Assembly: GCA_050695655.1 (NCBI GenBank)
Contig: JBOGTU010000077.1
Coordinates: 40,179 to 104,178 of the forward strand
Direction: 5' to 3'
DNA length: 64,000 nucleotides
Origin: DATKQD01 sp050695655
GTDB taxonomy: Bacteria > Chloroflexota > JAJPGV01
Shown here: piece by piece, positions 57,894-64,000 of the stretch
Position numbering within the stretch: the stretch's first letter is position 1
Layout of the letters: each line of letters begins with the position of its first letter
Notes under the pieces: generated by a model
Databases searched by the model: none
What the model was told of the DNA's origin: nothing
Seen by the model: only the letters and a program-made list of their open reading frames with translations
Position numbers and translations under genes: made by a program

Positions 57894-58018
57894 CTAGAAG
57901 TTTGGCCGCGAGGCCATGAGCGGCCACCACGGCCCCTGCAGCAGCCCCTTCGACTTGAACCGACGCTCCGGGGCAACCCCACCCGGCCTCCACGGCATGG
58001 TTCCGGCCAAACTTCTAG
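57894..58018. repeat. MITE-like repeat, family 2 (copy A) with 15-bp terminal inverted repeats
   Basis: CTAGAAGTTTGGCCG (57894-57908) and CGGCCAAACTTCTAG (58004-58018) are exact inverted ends of a 125-bp element. The interior blocks are GCCATGAGCGGCC, CTTCGACTTGAACCGACGC and ACCCCACCCGGCC. It lies in the divergent gap between the two MetE-like genes. Confidence 0.65.
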
Positions 58019-58027
58019 AGGTACTGC

Positions 58028-58099
58028 CATAATGCGCCGGCCCCGAGGATGTGCCCCCTGAGGTGTCGCCCGATGTGCAAGAATGGCCGGCGCATTATG
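58028..58099 (+). promoter_or_regulatory. Inverted repeat pairing with the start codon of the second MetE-like gene
   Basis: CATAATGCGCCGGCC (58028-58042) is the exact reverse complement of GGCCGGCGCATTATG (58085-58099), with a 42-nt loop. The last three bases of the right arm are the ATG at 58097. In the mRNA this 15-bp GC-rich stem would bury the start codon and the ribosome-binding region. It may be a translational switch, a repressor site or an inserted repeat. Confidence 0.55.
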
Positions 58100-59236
58100 A
58101 GACGCAGCACGAACGGCATCCTCACCACCTTCGCCGGCAGCCTGATTCGTCCGCCGGAGGTGCTGGCGCTCGCCCAGGCCCCGGCCGATGACGCTGCCAG
58201 CGCCGCCCTGGGCGCGGCCGTGGCGGAGGTGGTTCACCACGAACACGCCGTAGGGCTGGACGTGATCTCAGATGGCGAGTTCGGCAAATCCAGCTGGTTC
58301 TCCTACGTTATGGAGCGCCTCTCCGGCTACGAAGTGCGCCCTACCCAGCGACCCACCATCGGCGTTCGCGGGCAGGACGAAACCCGCTACCCGGACTTCT
58401 TCGAGCACGAAGGCATGCGTGGCATGGGTACGCGCCAGCACGTGTGCGTGGCCCCAATCCGCTACACGGGCAAGGAGCTCATGCAGCGCGATGTGAATCA
58501 CTTCGTGGCGGCGCTGCGCCAGGCGGGCCATCCTGTGCAGGACGCCTTCCTGCCGGTGGTGTCGCCCACCAGCATCTCGGTGGACCATGTGAACGAGCAC
58601 TACGGCTCGCGGGAGGAGTACCTGCTGGCCATTGCCGATGCACTGCACGAGGAGTACCGCACCATCACCGACGCCGGGCTGATCGTCCAGCTGGACGATG
58701 CCATCCTCACCCACTGGTGGGACCGCTTCCAGGCGGAGGGGCGCGACTATCGCCAGTGGGTGGCGCAATCCGTGGAGATGATCAACCACGCGCTGCGCGG
58801 CATTCCCACGGAGCAGGTGCGCTACCACGTGTGCTGGGGCAGCTGGCCAGGCCCCCACACCAGCGACGTGCCGCTGCGCGAGATTGTGGACCTGGTGCTG
58901 CGGGTGAATGCCCAGGCGTACAGCATCGAGGCGGCCAACCCGCGCCACGAGTGGGAGTGGGTGGTGTGGCAGGACGTGCAGCTGCCGGAGGGCAAGATCC
59001 TCATCCCCGGCGTGATCAGCCACGCCATCAGCCACGTGGAACACCCGGAGCTCGTTGCCCAGCGGCTTACTCGGCTGGCGCGCCTGGTAGGGCGTGAGAA
59101 CGTGATCGCCGGCAGCGATTGCGGCTTCGCTCAGGGCGCCGGCACCCAGCGCCAGGTGACCAGCGTCATGTGGGCTAAGCTGCAAGCCCTGGTCGAAGGC
59201 GCTCGTCTGGCTTCCAGCCAAGCCCTGGCCGCGTAG
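58097..59236 (+). CDS. Core MetE-like methyltransferase (paralogue)
   Basis: A 379-residue paralogue of the divergent upstream protein. The zinc ligands are kept: HxC in RYHVCWGSWPGPH, Glu in SIEAANPRHEWEW, Cys in GSDCGFAQG. The N-terminus is ILTTFAGSLIRPPEV, followed by GLDVISDGEFGKSSWFSYV. It differs from its partner in the substrate-side loops (LIVQLDDAILTHWW in place of LLLQVDEPEF), so the two probably handle different thiols or methyl donors. ATG 58097 matches where family members begin; an in-frame ATG at 58049 lies in the loop of the leader hairpin. Followed 94 nt later by an enolase-superfamily gene on the same strand. Confidence 0.82.
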   Translation: MRRSTNGILTTFAGSLIRPPEVLALAQAPADDAASAALGAAVAEVVHHEHAVGLDVISDGEFGKSSWFSYVMERLSGYEVRPTQRPTIGVRGQDETRYPDFFEHEGMRGMGTRQHVCVAPIRYTGKELMQRDVNHFVAALRQAGHPVQDAFLPVVSPTSISVDHVNEHYGSREEYLLAIADALHEEYRTITDAGLIVQLDDAILTHWWDRFQAEGRDYRQWVAQSVEMINHALRGIPTEQVRYHVCWGSWPGPHTSDVPLREIVDLVLRVNAQAYSIEAANPRHEWEWVVWQDVQLPEGKILIPGVISHAISHVEHPELVAQRLTRLARLVGRENVIAGSDCGFAQGAGTQRQVTSVMWAKLQALVEGARLASSQALAA

Positions 59237-59330
59237 CAGCCCGCACCTCAGCCGTTGGCCCGCGCTGTGCCCCGCCTGAGAGGACGCGGGGGTGCGGTAG
59301 AGTGTTCCGCGCGGAAGGGGCTGAGCTGAA

Positions 59331-60404
59331 TTGAAGATTGAGAGCTGGCAAACCAACCTGGTGCGCGTAGTGCACGACGAAGCCGTGCCGGGCGTGCACA
59401 TTGTGCTGCGGCTGCGGACCGATGAGGGCGTAGAAGGCCTCGCCTACATCAGTAAGCTGCGCAACCCCAAGGCGGTGCTCGCCATTCTGGAGGCCTATCT
59501 GGAGCAGCTGGTGGGCCAAGACCCTTTGCTGGGCGAGGCGCTGTTCGGCCGGCTGGCGCGGCGCGGCCGCCTCAGTGGCCTGGAAGCGGTGGCCGCCAGC
59601 GGCATCGACGTGGCCTGCTGGGACATCAAGGGCAAGGTGGCTGGGCTTCCGCTGTACAAGCTCCTGGGTGGCGTGCGCGACCGCGTGCCCTGCTATGCCA
59701 GCTGGCGTATCGAACCGGGCGGCGTGGTGGCCGGTCAGCGGGCGGGCGAGCTGAGCGAGGACGTGGATGCCCTGGCCAGGAGCGCCGCGCGGCACGTGGA
59801 GAACGGCTTCACCGCCATGAAGTGGCACGGTGGCCCACTGAGCGGTGCACAGGCCGAGCGCCACATGCGCCACCTGCGCGAGGCCGTGGGCGATGACATC
59901 GACATCATGGTGGACGTGAACCAGCTGTGGAGCGTGAAGGATTCCATCGCCAACATGCGCCTGCTGGAGCCGCTGCACCCCTACTGGCTGGAGGACCCAG
60001 CCTCCCGGGAGGACTTCGCCGGTCTGCGCCAGGTGACGCGGGCCTTCGACACGCCCACCTGTGCCGGCGAGACCTATCAGGACGTGCCTTCATTTCGCCG
60101 GCTGATCGAGGCTCGCTCGGTAGACATTGTGATGGTCGACCTGGATCTGGGCCTCACCGGCGCGCTCAAGGTAGCCCACCTGGCGGAGGCATTTGGGCTG
60201 CCCATCGTGCCCCACCTGGCCACGGAGATCCTGGGGCACCTTATCGCCGCCGTACCGAACGGGCTGACGGTGGAATATTATCCCTGGGCCACCCCACTGT
60301 TTAAGGAAGTGCCGCGCGTGGAAGCGGGGCAGCTCGTGCTGCTCGATAAGCCCGGGCTGGGCCTGGAGGTGGACGAGGCGGCAGTGCGGCAGTACGCACT
60401 GTAG
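59331..60404 (+). CDS. Enolase-superfamily (mandelate racemase/muconate lactonizing) enzyme
   Basis: A 357-residue protein with an N-terminal capping domain and a C-terminal barrel. The metal ligands are Asp in IMVDVNQLWS, Glu in YWLEDPAS and Glu in TCAGETYQD. A histidine in LPIVPHLATEI fits the His-Asp dyad of the mandelate-racemase subgroup, and AMKWHGG holds the second-strand lysine. Acid-sugar dehydratase is the commonest activity in this subgroup, but substrate is unassigned. TTG 59331 is preceded by GGAAGGGG, and TAGAGT (59298-59303) may be the -10. Possibly co-expressed with the MetE-like gene upstream. Confidence 0.85.
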   Translation: MKIESWQTNLVRVVHDEAVPGVHIVLRLRTDEGVEGLAYISKLRNPKAVLAILEAYLEQLVGQDPLLGEALFGRLARRGRLSGLEAVAASGIDVACWDIKGKVAGLPLYKLLGGVRDRVPCYASWRIEPGGVVAGQRAGELSEDVDALARSAARHVENGFTAMKWHGGPLSGAQAERHMRHLREAVGDDIDIMVDVNQLWSVKDSIANMRLLEPLHPYWLEDPASREDFAGLRQVTRAFDTPTCAGETYQDVPSFRRLIEARSVDIVMVDLDLGLTGALKVAHLAEAFGLPIVPHLATEILGHLIAAVPNGLTVEYYPWATPLFKEVPRVEAGQLVLLDKPGLGLEVDEAAVRQYAL

Positions 60405-60410
60405 CAGTTC

Positions 60411-60546
60411 AGCCGCAAAGCCATAAGCGGCGCTCCGCCAACCCCTTGCAGCGCAGCCACTTCGATTCGAACCGAAGCCCTGGACAAACCCCAGCGGGCC
60501 GCCGTGGCGGTAAGCGCCACCACGGACCTGCGCCGCGGCTTTGTGG
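60411..60546. repeat. MITE-like repeat, family 2 (copy B)
   Basis: The ends CAAAGCC (60416-60422) and GGCTTTG (60537-60543) are inverted. The interior GCCATAAGCGGCG, CTTCGATTCGAACCGAAGC and AACCCCAGCGGGCCGCCG follows the order of the other copies. An extra hairpin GTGGCG-N5-CGCCAC lies near the right end. It fills the gap before the AbrB/PIN operon. Confidence 0.5.
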
Positions 60547-60657
60547 AGCACCCCGAGTTGGACCCAGCCATCAACGGGCCGTTGTAAGAAGAGCGTCGGC
60601 CCGGTGAGGGCCAAGCGTTTTCGACCATTTCGCTTGGTTTGGACTACACTGATGCCA

Positions 60658-60891
60658 ATGACGATCACTACGCTTTCGAGCAAGGGGCAAATTACGGTGC
60701 CGGCGGCCCTCATTCGAACCCTCGGCCTGCGGCCTGGCGAGCGCTTGGCGGTCGTGGCTATCCACGACGGCATCGTGCTGAAACGGCTCAGCGGCCCGTG
60801 GCCCGACGCGCTGGCTGGGAGCATTCCAGCTGGAACATACGGCGATCCCGATGAGTACATCCATCGTGAGCGGGAGTCTTGGCCGACCTAG
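60658..60891 (+). CDS. AbrB/MazE-type antitoxin
   Basis: A 77-residue protein. TLSSKGQITVPAALIRTLGLRPGERLAVVAIHDGIVLKRL is the swapped-hairpin AbrB DNA-binding fold, and the C-terminal tail (GDPDEYIHRERESW) should bind the toxin. ATG 60658 is 7 nt after TACACT (60645-60650), so the transcript is probably leaderless. Its last 13 nt overlap the start of the PIN gene, the normal arrangement for this toxin-antitoxin type. Confidence 0.85.
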   Translation: MTITTLSSKGQITVPAALIRTLGLRPGERLAVVAIHDGIVLKRLSGPWPDALAGSIPAGTYGDPDEYIHRERESWPT

Positions 60892-61310
60892 CAGATGGGC
60901 TGAACAGAGTTGTTTTCGATACCAGCAGCTGCATCTACTTTCTGGAGGGAGCCCCGAATCCGCGGCGCAGCCGGCTTCTTCCTGTTGTTCACAGGGCTGC
61001 CCAAGGTAGTCTGACAATCATCCTTCCAACGATGGTGATCGTCGAATTGCTGATTGGGCCGTTGCGAGCCGGGGATCGCGAGGGAGAAGCCGCTGTCCGC
61101 CTTTTCGCCGCGGCATCGCCCGGCATCCAGATTCTGGATTTGACGTTCGACATAGCCTGCGCGGCCGCCGAACTTCGTGCGAAGCACAGACTGCGAACCC
61201 CCGATGCAGTGATCCTCGCCACGGCGGCCCTTGAGGCCGACGGAGTAATTGGCAATGATCAGACATGGCGGAGCGTAACCGAAACCCGCTTTATCAATCT
61301 GGACAGCTGA
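60879..61310 (+). CDS. PIN-domain toxin (VapC-like)
   Basis: Predicted ribonuclease of 143 residues. The acidic residues are in VVFDTSSCIYFLEG (about residue 14), TMVIVELLIGP, RTPDAVILATA and GNDQTWRS, giving the complete four-residue PIN centre. The TTG at 60879 is the only start before the first strand, and GGGAG precedes it closely. Pairing with an AbrB-type antitoxin differs from the Phd-type pair at 27.3 kb, so the two systems are unrelated. Confidence 0.85.
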   Translation: MADLADGLNRVVFDTSSCIYFLEGAPNPRRSRLLPVVHRAAQGSLTIILPTMVIVELLIGPLRAGDREGEAAVRLFAAASPGIQILDLTFDIACAAAELRAKHRLRTPDAVILATAALEADGVIGNDQTWRSVTETRFINLDS

Positions 61311-61353
61311 CGCTGGCCTCTCAGTCGAGCGCCGTTGTTCCCACCAGTTGTCC

Positions 61354-63585
61354 CTACTGCCCCGCCAGGCTGGCCAGGATCGCGTTGAACGTGTTGGATG
61401 GGCGCATCGCCGCCTCGGTTTTGGCCGGGTCCGGCCGGTAGGACCCGCCCAGCTCTACCGGCGCCCCCTGGACCGCCAGCAGCTCCTGACCAATGGCTGC
61501 CTCGTTCTCTCGCAAAGCCCTGGCCAGCGGCGTGAACGACGCCGCCAGCTCGGCATCGGCTGTTTGCGCGGCCAGTTCGGCGGCCCAGTACAGCGCGATG
61601 TAGAAGGAGCTGCCGCGGTTGTCGAGCTCGCCGAGCTTGCGCCCGGGTGACTTCTGCTCTTCCAGCAGCTTGCCGGTGGCGCGGTCCAGCGTGTCGGCCA
61701 GGATTTGCGCGCGCTGGTTGCCACGAGTTTGCGCCAGGTGCTCGAAGCTGGCCGCCAGCGCCAGGTATTCGCCCAGGCTGTCCCAGCGCAGGAAATCTTC
61801 CTTCACCAACTGGTCCACGTGCAAAGGCGCCGTGCCACCGGCGCCCGTCTCGAACAGGCCGCCGCCGGCGATGAGTGGCACCACCGAGAGCATTTTGGCG
61901 CTGGTGCCCAGCTCCATGATCGGGAACAGATCGGTGAGGTAGTCGCGCAGGACGTTGCCGGTGACCGAGATGGTGTCCTGCCCTCGCCGAATCCGGCCAA
62001 GGGTGAACTTCATGGCCTCGTCCAGCGGCATGATCTCGATCTGCGTGCCCGAGGTATCGAGCTCGCCCAGGTAGGCCTGAACCTTGGCGATGACATTGGC
62101 ATCGTGCGCACGAGTCTTATCCAGCCAGAACACCGCCGGGTTGCCGGTGATGCGGGCGCGGGAAACGGCCAGCTTCACCCAGTCGCGCACGGCCACGTCC
62201 TTGGTCTGGCACATGCGCCAGATGTCCCCAGCGCCCACCTGGTGCTGGCACCACACCTTGCCCTGCTCGTCGACGACACGGGCGGTACCCGAGGCGGGCA
62301 GCTCAAAGGTCTTGTCGTGGCTGCCGTACTCCTCGGCCGCCTGCGCCATCAAGCCCACGTTGGGCACGCTGCCCATGGTCACCGGGTCATACGGCCCGTT
62401 GGCGCGGCAGTCGTCGATGACGTTCTGATAAATGCTGGCGTAGCTGCTGTCCGGGATAACGGCCAGCGTGTCGGCCTCCTGGCCGTTCGGCCCAAACATG
62501 TGCCCGGAGCGGCGAATCATGGCCGGCATGGAAGCGTCGATGATGACGTCGCTCGGAACGTGCAGGTTGGTGATGCCTTCGGCCGAATTGACCATGGCCA
62601 GCGCCGGGCCGCTTGCCATGTCCTCACGGACCGCCGCTTCGATCCCGGCCCGCTGATCCGCGGGAAGCTTCTGGGCCGCTTGCAGCAGCGCCCCGAGACC
62701 CTGGGCCGGATCGCCGCCCACGGCCGCGAGCGCCCCGCCGTAACCGGCGAAGAGCCGCGGAAAGAAGGCCCGGACCGCGTGGCCGAAGATGATGGGATCG
62801 GAGATGCGCATCATCGTGGCCTTCAGATGCAGCGAGAAGAGCACGCCCTCCGCCCTGGCGCGAGCGATTTGCGCATCGAGGAAGGCCCGCAGCGCGGCCA
62901 CGCTCATGGTGCTGGCATCCACAATCTCGCCCGCCACCACCTCGATCGAGTCGCGCAGGATCGTGGTTGTGCCGTTCTCACCGGCCAGCTCGATGCGCAG
63001 CGCGGCAGCCGCCGGGGCCACGATGGACTGCTCTGAGGCGCGAAAGTCGCCGGCTGCCATGTGGGCCACATTGGTCTTTGAATCCGGCGCCCACTTGCCC
63101 ATGGCGTGCGGATGCAGCCGCGCGTACTGCTTCACCGCCGGGGGACAGCGACGGTCGGAGTTGCCCTCGCGAAGCACGGGGTTCACCGCGCTTCCGAGGA
63201 CCTTGCCGTAGCGCGCGCGCAGGGCTCGCTCCTCATCGGTGCTGGGGACATCGGGATAGTTCGGCACGTCGTAGCCCAACGCTTGCAGCTCGGCAATGGC
63301 CTCCTTCAACTGCGGCACCGAGGCGCTGATGTTGGGCAGCTTGATGATGTTGGCCTGGGGTTCCAGCGTCAGCGCACCCAACTCGCTCAGCGCATCGCCC
63401 ACGCGCTGCTCCGGCGTGAGATGCTCGGGTACATTGGCGAGAATCCGCCCGGCCAGGGAAATGTCCCGCGTGCCGATGGCAATGCCGGCTTTGGCGGCGT
63501 AGGCCAGCACGATTGGCAGCAGGGAGTAGGTCGCGAGCAGCGGAGCCTCGTCCGTGTAGGTGTAGATGATATCTGCGTCAGTCAC
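61354..63585 (-). CDS. icd: NADP-dependent isocitrate dehydrogenase, monomeric type
   Basis: TCA-cycle enzyme converting isocitrate to 2-oxoglutarate with NADP+. Its 743 residues and layout are those of the monomeric IDH-II class: DIIYTYTDEAPLLATYSLLPI at the start, LKEAIAELQALGYDVPNYPD, LREGNSDRRCPPAVKQYAR (substrate-binding SDRR), GKWAPDSKTNVAHM, FGPNGQEADTLAVIPDSSYASIYQNVIDDC, and RGNQRAQILADTLDRATGKLLEEQKSP. GTG 63585 is chosen over the upstream 63624 because the family starts here and a CAGAAT hexamer ends 7 nt before it. This class is scattered among bacteria and helps in placing the genome. Confidence 0.95.
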   Translation of the reverse strand: MTDADIIYTYTDEAPLLATYSLLPIVLAYAAKAGIAIGTRDISLAGRILANVPEHLTPEQRVGDALSELGALTLEPQANIIKLPNISASVPQLKEAIAELQALGYDVPNYPDVPSTDEERALRARYGKVLGSAVNPVLREGNSDRRCPPAVKQYARLHPHAMGKWAPDSKTNVAHMAAGDFRASEQSIVAPAAAALRIELAGENGTTTILRDSIEVVAGEIVDASTMSVAALRAFLDAQIARARAEGVLFSLHLKATMMRISDPIIFGHAVRAFFPRLFAGYGGALAAVGGDPAQGLGALLQAAQKLPADQRAGIEAAVREDMASGPALAMVNSAEGITNLHVPSDVIIDASMPAMIRRSGHMFGPNGQEADTLAVIPDSSYASIYQNVIDDCRANGPYDPVTMGSVPNVGLMAQAAEEYGSHDKTFELPASGTARVVDEQGKVWCQHQVGAGDIWRMCQTKDVAVRDWVKLAVSRARITGNPAVFWLDKTRAHDANVIAKVQAYLGELDTSGTQIEIMPLDEAMKFTLGRIRRGQDTISVTGNVLRDYLTDLFPIMELGTSAKMLSVVPLIAGGGLFETGAGGTAPLHVDQLVKEDFLRWDSLGEYLALAASFEHLAQTRGNQRAQILADTLDRATGKLLEEQKSPGRKLGELDNRGSSFYIALYWAAELAAQTADAELAASFTPLARALRENEAAIGQELLAVQGAPVELGGSYRPDPAKTEAAMRPSNTFNAILASLAGQ

Positions 63586-63697
63586 TCCCTCTATTCTGCC
63601 TGAATATCGCGCCGGATGCGCCACAGGTCATCAGCGAAGGGCCGACCGGCGGATGCGTTAGGCTGGCTAGTAAGAATTCACGTTTGGGAGGCAAGAG

Positions 63698-63997
63698 ATG
63701 GCTCTGTTCGTCGTCCGCCATCAGCACACAGCGGAGCGCTGCCCGGCGCAGGACCCACAGATGGGCCAGATGCTGCTGCAGCATCTGAGTGATGCCAGTG
63801 CGGCCAAGGCCGGCATCACCGTCAATAGCGAGGCCGTGGTGAACAACGAGCACACCCTGTACCTCATCCTCGAAGCCGATGCGCAGAACCGCATCCAAGA
63901 CTTCATGCAGCCGTTCAGCATGGCTGGCTCGGTGGACATCTATCCCGCGTCCAGCTGCGTGGATGTTGTGGGCCGCGGCGGCTGCTCCACCGCGTAA
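63698..63997 (+). CDS. Small conserved hypothetical protein
   Basis: A 99-residue protein starting VVRHQHTAERCPAQDPQMGQML and containing VVNNEHTLYLILEADAQNRIQDFMQPF and DIYPASSC. The beta-alpha-beta spacing suggests a ferredoxin-like alpha/beta barrel, as in small DUF3303 or muconolactone-isomerase-like proteins, but I do not recognise the family with certainty. The conserved His and Cys near the N-terminus (HxH, then RC) could bind a metal; this is speculation. ATG 63698 has GGGAGG 6 nt upstream, a standard ribosome-binding site. Confidence 0.75.
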   Translation: MALFVVRHQHTAERCPAQDPQMGQMLLQHLSDASAAKAGITVNSEAVVNNEHTLYLILEADAQNRIQDFMQPFSMAGSVDIYPASSCVDVVGRGGCSTA

Positions 63998-64000
63998 CTC

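Overview
The window is 64 kb of high-GC, densely coded bacterial chromosome carrying about 55 protein genes on both strands. I see no rRNA, tRNA, CRISPR array or intact transposon. The gene set points to an uncultured or lightly studied Chloroflexota-like lineage. It combines a dnaK-grpE-dnaJ-hspR operon under a HAIR operator, a LexA with a GAAC-type box, actinobacterial-type mec-cysO-cysM sulfur transfer, an MshC-like ligase, a MetF-MetV fusion, NDH-2, a fused membrane/spermidine-synthase protein, monomeric isocitrate dehydrogenase, HslV, and PIN and Uma2 remnants. The taxonomic placement is inference; several of these traits also occur in Actinobacteria.

Layout. 1-4.6 kb: partial hslV (minus), a RidA protein, then pdhA-pdhB-pdhC. 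4.6-9.1 kb: a PIN-toxin fragment, a secreted GH-like lipoprotein, an Nmad3 nucleotide-modification protein divergent from an MshC/CysRS-like ligase, and a VOC protein. 9.2-16 kb: pcrA-ddl (minus), a FapA/DUF342 protein and metF-metV (minus). 16-19 kb: inositol-phosphate synthase with an N-terminal DNA-binding domain, then an MDR oxidoreductase. 19-27 kb (minus): tldE-tldD, lexA, hspR, dnaJ, grpE, dnaK. 27-35.5 kb: a VapBC pair, a GH5-like glycosidase, a GT4, NDH-2, a secreted zincin, an orphan fliG and a polyphosphate-glucokinase-like ROK kinase. 35.5-37.1 kb: a lower-GC accessory island with a three-gene DUF3467/DUF4258/YgiT module. 37.1-42.5 kb: folC, cobC-like, cobU, acs and a frameshifted Uma2. 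42.5-46.8 kb (minus): moeB-cysO-cysM-mec, preceded by the fused spermidine synthase. 46.9-56.5 kb: an MFS transporter, a large membrane glycosyltransferase, a thioredoxin-reductase-like protein, and a response regulator next to a CheB-CheR-PAS-histidine kinase. 56.6-61.3 kb: a divergent pair of core-MetE proteins, an enolase-superfamily enzyme and an AbrB/PIN pair, set among MITE-like repeats. 61.3-64 kb: monomeric icd and a small hypothetical.

How genes fit together. The heat-shock operon carries its own repressor gene (hspR), and its promoter carries the matching operator. lexA follows hspR directly and has an SOS-type palindrome in the 33-bp gap. The cysteine cluster forms one sulfur-transfer route (adenylation of CysO, CysM, release by Mec). 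With inositol-phosphate synthase and the MshC-like ligase it suggests, but does not prove, a mycothiol-like thiol system.

Two patterns run through the window. First, many monocistronic or first-in-operon genes have a TAnnnT -10 hexamer ending only 5-9 bases before the start codon, the arrangement expected for leaderless mRNAs. I used this to choose several starts. Second, two families of short palindromic repeats occupy the larger intergenic gaps. The items I consider most worth follow-up are the HTH-inositol-phosphate synthase with a palindrome in its own promoter, the nested inverted repeats that pair with the start codon of one MetE-like gene, and the orphan FliG.
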